Assembly: GCA_007026445.1 (NCBI GenBank)
Contig: VDMD01000014.1
Location: 604,637-668,636 of the forward strand
Origin: Schizophyllum amplum
Lineage: Eukaryota > Basidiomycota > Agaricomycetes > Agaricales > Schizophyllaceae
Direction of reading: 5' to 3'
Length of the DNA: 64,000 nt
Shown here: one piece after another, positions 22,578 through 33,602 of the stretch
Layout: the number at the start of each line of letters is the position of its first letter
Numbering within the stretch: the stretch's first letter is position 1
Made by a program: the position numbers and the translations under genes
The notes under the pieces: generated by a model
Databases searched by the model: none
The model's input: only the letters and a program-made list of their open reading frames with translations
Told to the model about the DNA's origin: nothing

Positions 22578-24126
22578 TCATTTCTTCTTGCGGTCGACCT
22601 TGATGAGCAGCGCGAAGTTTGCGTATACAGTGTCTGCATAAGCTTCGTTGCCATATGCCACTGAGAAAGACCAAGGTCAATATAAAGTGTATATCTGTAG
22701 AAGGTGTGATCCCTCCGATGGGTCGAAGTACGCACTGAATGTATCCTCGACGCGGTTAAGGAAAGTGTACGATGGCGTGACCCAAATCGCCTCGTCCGCT
22801 TCGTATTCCTTCAGCGGCTCACTCCCTGCATCACGGATAACATCTGGCCCGTAGCCGAAATGCTCGGACAGATGGTCCAACTGGCCTGACTTTGTGTTGA
22901 TGCGGCTGCTAGACATGAAGTAGGCGTCGCTGCGGGCCCCAAGGACGTCTCTGAGATCGCTATGGCTGGCCGCACCGTACAACACGCGCATCGACACCTC
23001 GACACCAAGGGCCTCACAGGCGCGCATGATCATCGCATCACCACCCTTCAAGTGGCGTGTGGACGCATAGTGCAGGTCGCTCAGTGGGTAGTCGTAGCGC
23101 AGGCCAAAGGCCAGGTAGCCGCCCTCCGGCAACAGCCGTTCGTCCGCCAGCAGCGCGGCAAGCGCCTCCTTCGGGACGGCGTCGTAATCAAGCATGTCCC
23201 GCGGAATCGGCGGGTCATCTGCGAGGCCCGGCGAGTCGGCGTAGATGTTCCAAGTCAGGGTGACGCGATGGCCGGAGGTCACTTCACAGACCTCGTGCGT
23301 GACGTCGCCGTAAAAGGCGATGTATACAATGCGAGGCGCACCGTCCGAGTCGAAGATCTCCGACGCAGCGTCGACAGACCACTCGTCGCCAGCCTTGCTA
23401 AGAACGAAACGCCCGCCCTCGTGAGGGGCGGGGAAAACCATGACAAGCGTCCCGAAAGACTTGTCGCCGCGCGGTGTGTCCTTGCGAGGTTTAAAAAAAG
23501 AGCCCTTCCCTGAGCCCAAGATCAGCAGAGCTGAACAAGGCAAGCAGGTGCCCGATACGCACCGTACACGTTCAATTTGTACAACTCCATGGTGAGTTTG
23601 CCGTTACCTTTTTGCAGCAGCTCGTCCTGCACGAGCTTCAGGATACCAGCGTGCGAGGGATCGAAATTGGTGCTGAAATGGCTGAGGTCCATCTTGCCGG
23701 CCTTGCGGTATGTCTCGTCCAGAACATCTTTCTGATTGCGCCCGAACGTGGCAGGCTGGCAGGCTTCCTCTAGACGGTTCAGCCGCTCCTCGGTCGGCCG
23801 GGCGAGGTCAATGCAGCTGCAACAGTTTCCATTCAGATGAAGAAAGTAGCAACACGAGACAGAATAAATACTCACTGCGCGTTATCCTGCTCGCCATAGT
23901 AGAGCTTGATCTCCTCGTTGGGCCCGATAGGAAGGGTCCCGTGCACATAGGGTATGCGGTAGATGATACTGGAGCGCAAGGTGGCGATCTTGCCTTGGAG
24001 ACTGTCGCTCGGATGCACGAATCCCGAATCGCTCGCCCCATCGTCGGTCGGGCTGACCGAGCCAGATTTTGCGTCGTCGTCACTGGCAGACCTGTCGGTC
24101 CCGTCAGACCCGCATGAGGTTGACAT
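22578..24126 (-). CDS. 2OG-Fe(II) oxygenase family protein, copy D (HxD histidine replaced)
   Basis: The only copy of the four with an unbroken frame. ATG at 24126 (MSTSCGSDG). Motifs: SSIIYRIPYVHGTLPIG, CIDLARPTEERLNRLEEA, PATFGRNQKDVLDETYRK, KGSFFKPRKDTPRG, GTLVMVFPAPHEGGRFVL, GDVTHEVCEV, SGHRVTLTWNIY, and a C-terminus ANFALLIKVDRKKK ending at 22578. Introns match copy B (after DNAH, after NVYG, and inside EDTF/VAYGN). The first iron ligand of the HxD motif, His in A, B and C, is Arg here (codon CGC, 23486-23484). The distal His and the 2OG Arg remain. By family knowledge the protein should bind iron poorly and may lack hydroxylase activity; this is inference. Near-identical to copy B in DNA. 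Confidence 0.9.
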
Positions 24127-25249
24127 GAGGTTTGAGGGCGTTTTTGGACGTACATAAGTAAGCACCAAGTCGGGCTCGCTCGGAGTGCTTGCTGTGAGCC
24201 ACGCCAAAGGCGAGGAACGAGCCTTTGCGTGGTGATAGGCAAGCTAAGCTGCGGACGCCGCCGGACGGGCAAACGCCGGTCGGGAGCAGCTCGTGACCGT
24301 CACGTGAGCACTGACGGTCACGGGCCCGCTCGACGCGTCAGCTCTTAGATCTGACGCGACCACCGATCGGTGCTCTCCCGGACGCAGCCCTCGGAGCTTT
24401 TCTCGCCCCACCCTCCTACTCCCTTGCTCGCTACGCTCGTGGGCTGCTTTGGCCTCGGCCGTCGGCCGCATTCGGCTGTCGGCCAGGTCGGGGCGCCTCT
24501 CGCAGTGTACGTTCGGCGGCGCACGGTTGCCCGGGATGGGGAAATCCCAACCGGTCACGTGCCCGGTTGACATTCCCCGCTCGGTGCCGTTCGGGCGCTG
24601 CCGACACGGCAACCCCGCTTCGTCGCAAGACGCAAGACGGGCTTACTTCCACACTTTCCTTTCCCAGCATTTCATCCATGATTACGGAGTACGCTATGTA
24701 CGACGCAGCATGCTGCACTGACCGCAGGGCAGCAGCACGCGTTTATCCCAATCCTGCCCGACGCGGGCCATAGGCCCGCCCCTCCTTTCCTTCCGTGTCC
24801 CTCCGGCAGACCCAAGGTCTGTCCGGAGCCGCTTAGCTTGCCTCAGTTCCGGACTGGTTCCGGAGATGAAGTCATTGCACGTGCTTGTGACGCTACGCGC
24901 AATGCGCATTTTCCGGCCCTTTCGCGTTTCTGCATTTGGACGTTTTCCGACACACTCTGGCCATACTTAAGTAATGTCTCTTCCTGAGCTTCTGAAGCTT
25001 CATTCCGGTGAATAGTATACAACAATAAATATACTACAAGCGTAACGGCAACCAAAACCCATATACGACATAAGGAGTGAGGCCCTGGTCTTTGACCACA
25101 CTGCCACTCCTCGTCTTTAGTCGCCAACTAGTGAAATCATCCCGAGATCGTTCCCTTCCTTCATCATTCCTTTCATGAGCATCATAAATCCTCTGGTCAT
25201 GGGGGTTGGTGGGATAGCCAACTGCAAAGCTGTTTCTTCACCCCTTGTT
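24127..25249. other. Intergenic
   Basis: About 1.1 kb between dioxygenase D (start) and the GMC gene (stop). Contains several small imperfect palindromes (for example CACGCCAAAGGC ... GCCTTTGCGTG near 24203-24234). No gene recognised. Confidence 0.5.
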
Positions 25250-27765
25250 TTAGTTGACAGACTTGTCCTTGCCGAGGATGATGTCCGCAGCCTTCTGCGC
25301 AATGGCGTCTGCGTAAAGGTGGTCAGCTTGCCTGCCAGTCATGAGCAGAGATTGTGGAACATACAAGCCGCGGGCATTGTGTGAGACGTGATGGGCATGG
25401 GGAGGATAGAGGCGTCGATGACACGAAGGTTCTTCGTGCCGTATACCCTGCAGCCTCGTCAGTATGATTGTCTGCTGAAAAACGGATTACGTACTGAAGC
25501 TTGTTGTTCACAACACCGCCGTACTCGCGAGGTAGCATGGAAGAGCTGCCGAGCCAGTGGGATGCGGCCTACATGGCGTCGTTCAACGATGCCAGTTAAA
25601 TGAAGGAGAAGGATAGCACGCACGTAAGCAGTCTTCTTGTACCATGCTTCCCAATCATCGTCTGACGCGCCTTCGGGGAGGTCAACGTACGCGGTGCTGA
25701 TGACGGGCGCAAAGGGCTCGGTCGTAAACATAGACTGTGCTTTCTTGGCGACACTGATCGCGACTGAGACGTCGAAGTCGTCCGACAGAAGGCGGGGCGT
25801 GATCGCAGGAGATGCGAAAGGCTATATAGGATGTGAAGCTTTATCAGCCTACAGAAGACTCCAAAGATAAAGAATCACATACGTCCGAGCTGGCAATGTG
25901 GACATGACCACGCGAGAAGGGCAGCAACGGCCAGAATACAGAGGTCATCACGGACGGGTAGCTTTCACCGACTACAGAATGATAAGCTCGACAGGTGCTG
26001 TCAAGATAGGCAAAGCAACTCACCGACTTCCGCGATGGGCATCTTGTTCCGGACGATGAGATTTGCCTGCGCACCGAAGACCGCCTGCGCGCTCTTCTTC
26101 GACACCATCGTGCCGGCGTCAACCGCCGCTTGAGCCTTGGCGTTGATACTCTTAGTGAGAGCCGCCCCCTTCGCGCTGGAGTTGGAGCCAAAGAGCTCGT
26201 CCATGTTGACGAGGGAAATGACTGGAGCAAAGAGGTTGATGTTGTCGATGAGCTCCGTGTTCGTGGCGTTCGCGTCGTTAACGAGGGCACTGGCTCCGGT
26301 GCCAGGCTGGTCCTGGAGATTGCGACCGACGGCGGGCAGGTCGACGAGGGCGTCGATGCCGAACTGCTCAAGGATACTGAGCCCGCAATCAGTGCATGAT
26401 TTCTCGCGTTATGTGGCATTGATACTCACTCGGCATCGCCGACACCTGAACGCTCCAGGATGGGAGGCGTCTGCAGACTACCGGAAGCCAGGAGAACCTC
26501 CTTCTTGGCACTTGCTGTCATAATAGAGCCGCCGTCTGAGGGACCAAACTGAATACCGGTCGCCTTGATCTTCGAGTCGAAGGTGACCGAAAGCACTTTC
26601 TGTAGGATGACGAAGGAACGTGAGTATCCGACCGCGGAAATTTTTCGACAACACATACATGGTTGTAGAGCACCGTGAGCGTGGAGCGCTGCTGGTCTTC
26701 GGCGTATAGGAACGCGTGAGCCGCGGAAGAGCGTCTGACGACGTCGGTGCCCGACGACTCGTCATTCCAGATCGTCCATGACCTATGTTTTATTCAGTCA
26801 ACAATCGAACTGCATGCAAAAGTCTACATACGTGGATGCCATGGCAGAGTTGTCGCGGTCGCTGAGATCATCCGAGAGCTTGAGACCCTCGAAGACAAGC
26901 GGCATCGCCGCCTTGTACAGGCGCTGAGCATCGGGGATGCGCATGGCGTCTGGGAAAGAAACATTGACGGGGCCGCTGTAGCCGTGCAGGCCTTGGTCGA
27001 CGTTAGCGCCGTCGGCCCTTTGGGCGTCGTTGGGCAGGTGGTTGTGCTCCACGGCCTTCATGTACCTGGGTCGGGGTCTGATAAGTAGTGGGGCTTGCAA
27101 AGAGAAGAGATGGACTTACGGGTACAACGAGTTCCAGTCCCACCCTTTGTTCCCGAGGTTCTTGAGAGCATCCATCTCGGGCTTGGTCGGGTGGAACCAG
27201 ACCATGCCGTTGATAGACGAGCTGCCGCCGAGGCAGCGCTGAGGATTGGATAAGAGGCTATCGGTGGGGCCGAATCATATGACTTACACCGGAGTCAATC
27301 TGCCAGCCGAGGGCGGAGCCGTCGTCGCCAAGCGCGTCGTCTTGGGTGTTCGTTGAGTACATACGGAGGCAAAGAGGTTGCCGACGCGACTCACACTTCC
27401 AGTTGCACTCCGCCGCGGTGATGCCACCGCGAGCCGTAGCAACGTTGACAGAAGTCACATCTTCAGAGTTGGGGCCCGCCTCGACGACGAGGACAGCTAC
27501 AGACGGGTCAGAATACTGCATGGGCCCGCCTGACGTGAAGTAACATACTTTTACCCGCCGCCGACAGCTTGTTCGCAACCGTAAGTCCTGTCAAACCACC
27601 ACCGGCGATGATCTGGTGTCGCGTCATTGGCTTGCTACATGATCATTTGGAGGGGGAACGCACGTAGTCGAAGGACTTCGACGACGCGACCGACGCGTCG
27701 TCGGTTATGGTAGTCTGCGCGACGACGGACGCGACGAGGGCTGCTGCAACTGCTGAACGGCGCAT
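25250..27765 (-). CDS. Secreted GMC oxidoreductase, glucose-oxidase-like
   Basis: FAD-dependent glucose-methanol-choline family enzyme, extracellular, oxidising an alcohol or sugar and, in oxidases, yielding H2O2. ATG at 27765 gives the signal peptide MRRSAVAAALVASVVAQ. Then FDYIIAGGGLTGLTVANKL (FAD-binding dinucleotide motif), VLVVEAGP, CLGGSSSINGMVWFHP, WNSLYPYMKAVEHN, SSAAHAFL, KKEVLLASGSLQTPPILERSG (GMC signature 2), DLPAVGRNLQDQ, LLPFSRGHVHIASSDP and ASHWLGSSSMLPREYGG, with the active-site His, then YGTKNLRVIDASILPMPITS and a second His. At least ten short introns. A base is missing near 25367 (MPAA/LYVPQSLL), shifting the last 40 residues to KAADIILGKDKSVN. Motifs fit glucose oxidase better than cellobiose dehydrogenase, but substrate cannot be read from sequence. 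Confidence 0.9.
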
Positions 27766-29169
27766 CTTGAGGGGGGGAAGAGGCTGGCAGGGAGAACGAG
27801 CGCGGTTTTCTGCTGCGACCCCTCGGCTACTTATACGGCGAGCTGGTCGCGTCGGACGTCGGACGATCCGAAGATTGGCGATCGTGTTCCAGCGTGTTCC
27901 TAACTTGGGTGACAGGGGCCCTAAATACTCAATGAAAGCCGACGGCTGTTTGCACGAGCACGTGGCTGTCGGAACGAAGATTCCGTCGTCGCTCCCCTTT
28001 CACGCAAGTGATGGCCAGAAAGGAGACGATAGATGCAAGGATGTGTTGCAGTGAAGAGGGTGTTACACAACTCGTGGATTTCTATGCAGTGTAGCTGAGG
28101 TTCGCCCGTTCGAACGCGGTGGATAGGCCCCGTCAACGGTGGATTCTGGTAAGTAGGGAGCCCGGGTCGCGGCTTGCACTGGCAGCGTCAACATCTATGC
28201 GATTTGACAGTCGTTCCTGTGCTAGCCAGTCCAGACTCTCGTCAATTGCTGCCAGGGCCAAAAGTACTCCTCGAGCAATTTGTTCTGCTCTGCTTCGGAC
28301 TTGGATCCAGGTGTCCCAGTCCCTTCCGGAATACATACACTCACTGTATTATTTTACACATTTTACCAAACATAAAATACACCGCGCAGAGGTCGCGACA
28401 GTACGTGCAATGTTCGTCTGGCGAAGGCGCTTACGCGGGTGGTACTGACAAATTAATGAAGGGCGGTAACCTTTGGTGAGGCCTTGCCCCTGTCGATCTT
28501 CCAAGTAGAAGGTAGTGAAGATCTCGAGTCCTTTGAGCATCATTTCACTCCGTCCCGACTCCGTCCTGAGTTGCAAAGTAAACGCGTGAATATATCAGAG
28601 TTCCACGCGAGGCAATGGCAGTCCCAAGCTTCAAAGCTTCAGGCTTCGCCAGTTCAGCAACGCAACGGTCAGGAAGCTGCAGGCTCACGAGAGGTTCAAG
28701 AATACGGATGAGAGAAAATATCTTGATGTTTGTTGTATCCTTCACAGACCAGGAGAAAGCTACAAGAGTAGCAAGCGTTGATGAACGTGTTAAGATGTAT
28801 TTACGCGTTGAAGCCCTCAATATTACTCTGCAACGACGAGCTGCCTTCCCGCCCGATCTACAGTTACTTTTTCGACCTGGCTGGCGAATGCGTCCAAGCT
28901 CGAGCAGTGAATCAGCGATTGTCAGGGACCCATCGGAGGCGTGCGACGGTGAACAGCAAGTTCAACTATGAACGGCAGATGCCGAAACATCAACGATCCG
29001 TTACACGTGGATGCAAGCACGTGTACATCAACGCCATCCCGTGACATGAGCGTGCTTCTCTTCGCTTCCCGCTGCTTTATAACGCGTCGACGAGCAAGAC
29101 GTTTCTTGTTTTCCGCTCTCATTCTCCCACGTTTATCATCGACATTTTCTCTTTGTTGTCGCCGCCAAA
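27766..29169. other. Divergent intergenic region
   Basis: 1.4 kb between the starts of the GMC gene (-) and the HMG-like gene (+). Minus-strand TATAA at 27835-27831 fits the GMC promoter; CTTTATAACG near 29074 may serve the HMG-like gene. Frames inside (for example 28545-28820 on minus) show no family features. Confidence 0.5.
27831..27836 (-). promoter_or_regulatory. TATA box of the GMC oxidoreductase
   Basis: Minus-strand GTATAAG about 66 bp before the start codon at 27765. Confidence 0.5.
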
Positions 29170-30041
29170 ATGCCCAAGACAGCCACAGGTCTGTCGTATG
29201 CATGATCTCAGCCTGAGGACGTCCATTGACGCCGTCTGCAGAATCCACGATCAAGGCCGCGACGAAGGGGTTCATCGGCAAGCCCTTGAAAGATGGTCGG
29301 TCATGGGTTTTAAGCCTCTTGGGGCCTCATCTGACGCCAGGTCGTCGATAGCCTCGACTGACAACACGACTAAGGAGCGCAGCGAATACCAAAAGGCAAG
29401 TACCATGTTTCTTGACGCCGCTCCAAGATTACTTATCATCGCTCGCAGTATATCGCAGCTCATCTGAAGCCATGGAGGGTCGACAACCCCGGAAAGACGG
29501 CCGCCGAAGCCATGAAGGCCGTACGTCCTCATCTACTCATCGCCGCCTCGAATTTGAGCGCATATATGCACCATTTTGCGGCTATATGCGCGCTCATCCG
29601 TCTCTGAGGTGCTACCCGTGTGATATTCACATGTTTCCAGGTTGCCGCTATGTGGCGCGATGCCCCTGAGAACCCCAACCGAGGGAAGGAGCCGAGGCGC
29701 CGAGCCCCCAAGAAAAAGAAGTCCGAGGCGAGGGCGACGCCAAATCCAAGGACGAGGACAAGCCCAAGGCGAAGTCTACGAAGCCTAAGACGAAGAGCGA
29801 AGACCAGGTGAAGTCGAAGCCGAAGAGCGACGACAAGGCGAAGCCTAAGGGCGGCGACAAGGCTAAGCTCAAAGGCGACGATAAGGCTAAGCTCAAGAAC
29901 GACGACAAGCCCAAGTTGCAATCGAAGATCAAGATCAAGGCGAAGCCGAAGTCAGCCGCCATCATCGAGGACGAGGAAGAGGCGAGGCAGAAGGAGAACC
30001 TCGTCTCCTCTGATCCTGTTGAGCCCAGCAGCGATGTTTGA
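29170..30041 (+). CDS. Small HMG-box/YABBY-like protein with Lys-rich tail
   Basis: Five exons. MPKTATESTIKAATKGFIGK, then KERSEYQKYIAAHLKPW and NPGKTAAEAMKAVAAMWRDA, followed by PENPNRGK, resemble the HMG-box-like domain of fungal and plant YABBY-type chromatin proteins, which bend DNA. The tail is a Lys/Asp repeat (motif about 8 residues, K-x-DDKAK, 29810-29920) ending EPSSDV at the TGA 30039. The intron after SEYQK begins GCAAGT, a consensus GC donor, and ends GCAG before TATATCGC; the other introns are GT-AG. One base is missing near 29730, between KKKKSEA and the tail frame. Probably nuclear. Domain call is moderate because the helix region is short. Confidence 0.7.
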
Positions 30042-30836
30042 TGTTGTCGGTGCGTCGGCTGTCCACTGGTGGACCCGCCGCCTCTGACCGCCAATCCTCA
30101 GGCCTCAGATCTTCTCGCCTTCAGTGACCATCGGATGGACGGTTCTCACATGCTCTCTCGCTACTCGCTGCGTGGTGCTTTCCATTCTCGTCCTCTTGCT
30201 GTACTGTCTCCTGCTTTCTTGCTCGTTTTCTGCTCCGTTGCTCTCGGGTTTCTATGCGCCAGCTTCAATTGATCTGGACTCGCATCTGTCGGATGGACTA
30301 CTACCTCGGAATTGCGACGCCAATGCTCTCCTCTCGGTTTCTGGACTATACTTCGTACGTCTCGTTGGACTGATTCCGCATCTGTTATACCTCGCGCTTG
30401 ACTTTTGTTACTGTGTGGCAGACTGCAATACGCACATGCACTGTCGTCTTCGCACCGCTGAAGCTACGGAAGATGACCGTTTATTGAGATACGTATGCGT
30501 GCCAGAGCAATCCGATTGGAATGAGCGCTGCACGAGTAACGTTTGAGTACGAAGGTGAATAGATACGAGGGTTTCTATGGCCCGAAGCAAGCCCCGGGAC
30601 TCTACTTCGAGCGCTGCAGGTATTCTTTGACCGTGATCGGTATATGCTCGACGTGCTCAAGCTTCGATAGAATCTGCCTCGTTGGAGGTGAATGTTTGCT
30701 ACATAGATTTTGAGATGATACAACAGGACGGTCATACGCTCCTTCTCCCCACACACATCGTTCCTTCTTCCCGCGCACGTCGCTCTCAGCCCGTCCTGAC
30801 CCTCAACACGCCCTGGCCTCAACACGCACGTCGCCC
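30042..30836. other. Intergenic, convergent
   Basis: 3' regions of the HMG-like gene (+) and eIF2 beta (-). Nothing recognised. Confidence 0.5.
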
Positions 30837-32171
30837 TCAACCCGTCTTGTTCTTGCTCCTCCTCCCCACCTGCGCCTGGAAACCGCTCTTGATCGGATTC
30901 ACCGAGCGCCTCGAGCCGCAGCTCTCGCACGACATGAAGAAGATCCGGTTCTCCTTCGTCAACAGCGTGTCCGGCGACTTGCACGTCTTGCACGTGACGT
31001 ATTCGACGATGTAGCGCCGGAGGACGTTCTCGATCTGCTTCTGCTGGAAGCGGCCCTTGATGACGAGGCGGCCGGCGCCGTCGACGGAGCCCGTGGTACC
31101 CATTTCGGCGAAGAGGAATTGGATGACGTGTTCGGGCTGGGTGGGCGGGTGTTAGGTAGGGTAAGGGAGTGGGAGATAGGGCAGGTGAGTGGGAGTGGGA
31201 GAGGGAGTGGGAATGGGCTTGGGCGCGGGTGGTTTGGCGGAGGGAAAAGGAGGGGAGAGAAGCAGAACGGGAAACACACCTGTCTGTGCATACGCTTGCA
31301 GATGTCGGTGACGTTGGCAAAGATGGACTTCTTGTTGCCTTCTCTGTGGATCGAGGGTGGGGCGATCGTGTAGCGCTTGGCAGATGAGGAGGAGAGGAGG
31401 GCGGGGTTGGCGCGTGCAGGAGGGAGTAGAAGCGGGAGAGGAGCTGAGGGGATGTTAGCAGAGAACAGATGATGATCAGCCGGAACGCACCTCAGGATAT
31501 GTGTAGTCGCGATCGCTCTTTAGCCAGGGCTCGTCGCCCGCACCGGCCTCGACGCTGGGAGCGCCGCCGCCGCCGGCCTGCGCGAAGGGATCGTCGCCGA
31601 GATCGGCGTCCTCGAGGTGCTCGAGGGTGCGTTCGCCGTCCGGCACTTCGTCATCCTCGTCGCCATCTTCCTTGGCCTTGCTCTTCGACTCATCGAGCTG
31701 GCGCTCGAACTCCTCGAGGTTGGCCTTCTTCTTCGAGGACTTTTTCTTCTTCTTGATGTCCGAGAAGTCCAGGTCCTCCGTCGCGCGGGTGCTGCGGCCG
31801 GAGTGGAGGTGCCAGCATCGTCGCCCTGCTCACGAGAGTCAGCATCAAGTAAGCAGTGGTATGGCGCGGACGCACGAAGTCCATCGGGATCTCCTTCTTT
31901 TTCTTCTTCTTCTTGAGATCACCGAACATGGCCTTGAACTCGTCGTCCTCGGTCTTCTTCTCGCCATCCCCGTTCATCTGCATCTGCATCTGCTCGTGGG
32001 CGGTGGTGGGGCCCATATCGACTGCATCGCCGGCCGCGGTGGTGCTCTCGATCATGTCGGGCGCGGGCGTGGTGGGGTCCGCATCTGCGCCGAGCGGGTC
32101 CTCCCGTGAACGCGACGGCCTTCTTCTTCTTCTTCTTCAACGACGGGTCGAACAACGGCTCTTCACTCATG
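30837..32171 (-). CDS. SUI3: Translation initiation factor eIF2 subunit beta
   Basis: The beta subunit of the eIF2 GTPase that delivers initiator tRNA. ATG at 32171 starts [17 protein letters not shown], the first of three polylysine blocks that bind eIF5 and eIF2B; the others are [14 protein letters not shown] and SDIKKKKK. Then [20 protein letters not shown] (N-terminal alpha/beta domain), [57 protein letters not shown] and the C-terminal zinc ribbon CKTC ... [10 protein letters not shown], ending RRSKNKTG. Introns lie after PMDF, TYPE and KRMHRQ. Frame breaks: an extra G near 32104 (AVAFT/EDPLG), and missing bases near 31785 and 31410. As the gene is essential, consensus error is likely. 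It diverges from ATP3 with 180 bp between start codons. Confidence 0.93.
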
Positions 32172-32351
32172 TTGGCAGCGGGCAGGCGATGGATGACGAT
32201 GACAAGAACCGAAAGTGCTGATGACTCCGAGGGCGCGTCTCGATTAGGAGCTATGCTCCCACGGAAGCGTGGGAAAGTTTGCGCCGTTGACGGCGTCGCC
32301 GAGCTCACCCGAGCGGACACGCGAAAACCGTCTCTATTTCCTGCCACAATA
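32172..32351. promoter_or_regulatory. Bidirectional promoter of eIF2 beta and ATP synthase gamma
   Basis: The two start codons, facing outward, are only 180 bp apart, so core promoters must overlap or abut. No clear TATA box is visible on either side, as is common for housekeeping genes. Confidence 0.6.
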
Positions 32352-33602
32352 ATGCTCGCACGCTCGTCGCTGGCCAGAGCAACCGTCGCGGCCCCCGCCA
32401 CCCTCGGCAGGGCCCCCGCTGGCGCCCGCAACATGGCCACCCTCCGTGAAATCGAGCTGCGCTTGAAGTCCGTCCGCAACATCGAGAAAATCACAAAGGT
32501 GCGTGGTGGACAGGACACCAGCGGACGGCGCTGACCAGAATCAAACAGTCGATGAAAATGATTGCCTCGACCAAGCTGGCGAAGGCGCAGCGCGCCATGA
32601 ACTCCGGCAAGGAGTACGGTGTCGCTAACGTCGGTACGTGCTTCCCGCGCGTCACACCTTCTTCCGTACTCACTTTCATCCCAGAGGTGTTCGACCACGC
32701 CAAGTCCGACCAGCCCTCGGAGAACAAGATCATCATTGTCATCTCCTCCGACAAGGGTCTTTGCGGCGGTATCCACTCCTCCGTCACGAAGGCTACGCGC
32801 CGGCTGCTCGCCGGCGCACCCGACGCGCCCATCAAGACCGACGTCTCGCCGGACACCCCCATCTTCATCGTCGGCGACAAGTCGAAGGCGCAGCTCTCGC
32901 GCGCCACGGGCGGCAACCTCCGCATGACGTTCAACCAGATTGGCAAGGACGTGCCCACGTTCTCGGACGCGTCCGCGGTCACGGACCTGATCATCAAGTC
33001 CGGCGTCCCCTTCGACTCGGCCATCATCGTCTACAACAAGTTCGTGTCCGCTATCTCGTACGAGTCCGCGGCGGTTGAGGTCAAGGGCGAGAAGGCGCTC
33101 AAGGAGTCGGGTGAGTAGCGCCAGAATAGAGAGCGTGTTCAACGTTAAATGTTATGTCGCAGATGGCTTCAAGGCATACGAGATGGAGGACGATGTGACC
33201 AAGGACCTCGCCGAGTTCTCCCTCGCCAACGCCATCTTCTCCGCACTCACCGAGGCTCACGCTTGCGAAATTTCTGCTCGGTAAGTCTCGTCCACTTTCT
33301 TCAGCATCTCCCTCCAACTTCTTTTCTCTTCCCATCCCTATTTTTCCCACACACATTCATCTCCGATCCACTTTCCCCTCTCTCTCCAACCATTCGATCC
33401 GCCTTCTCCAACCATTCGAACGCATTTTGAATGAGACATCCGACTAATCTCACCCCCACCCCATAGCCGCAACGCCATGGACAACGCGTCCAAGAACGCA
33501 ACGGACATGATTGGCTCGCTCCAGATGCAGTACAACCGTGGTCGCCAGGCCGCCATCACGAACGAGCTCGTCGACATCATCACGGGTGCCAGTGCACTCT
33601 AG
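32352..33602 (+). CDS. ATP3: Mitochondrial ATP synthase F1 subunit gamma
   Basis: Central rotor stalk of F1-ATPase. Five exons: 32352-32498, 32549-32633, 32685-33110, 33163-33280, 33467-33602. The first 31 residues form an Arg/Ala mitochondrial presequence ([19 protein letters not shown]). Diagnostic: [69 protein letters not shown], and the C-terminal helix [20 protein letters not shown] followed by [19 protein letters not shown]. Length of about 300 aa and the start are normal, and the frame is fully intact. The last intron (33281-33466, 186 nt) is three times longer than neighbours. Shares a bidirectional promoter with eIF2 beta. Confidence 0.97.

Noticed and set aside
24200..24240. Short palindrome near dioxygenase D
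   Set aside because: Arms of about 11 nt with mismatches; expected by chance in GC-rich DNA and without flanking duplications.
9849..27765. Idea of a secondary-metabolite gene cluster built on the dioxygenases, reductase and GMC enzyme
   Set aside because: No backbone synthase, transporter or pathway regulator is present, and ribosomal and membrane-anchor genes are interleaved.
31919..33142. 407-codon minus-strand frame
   Set aside because: Overlaps ATP synthase gamma exons on the other strand and runs into eIF2 beta in a wrong frame; no domain.
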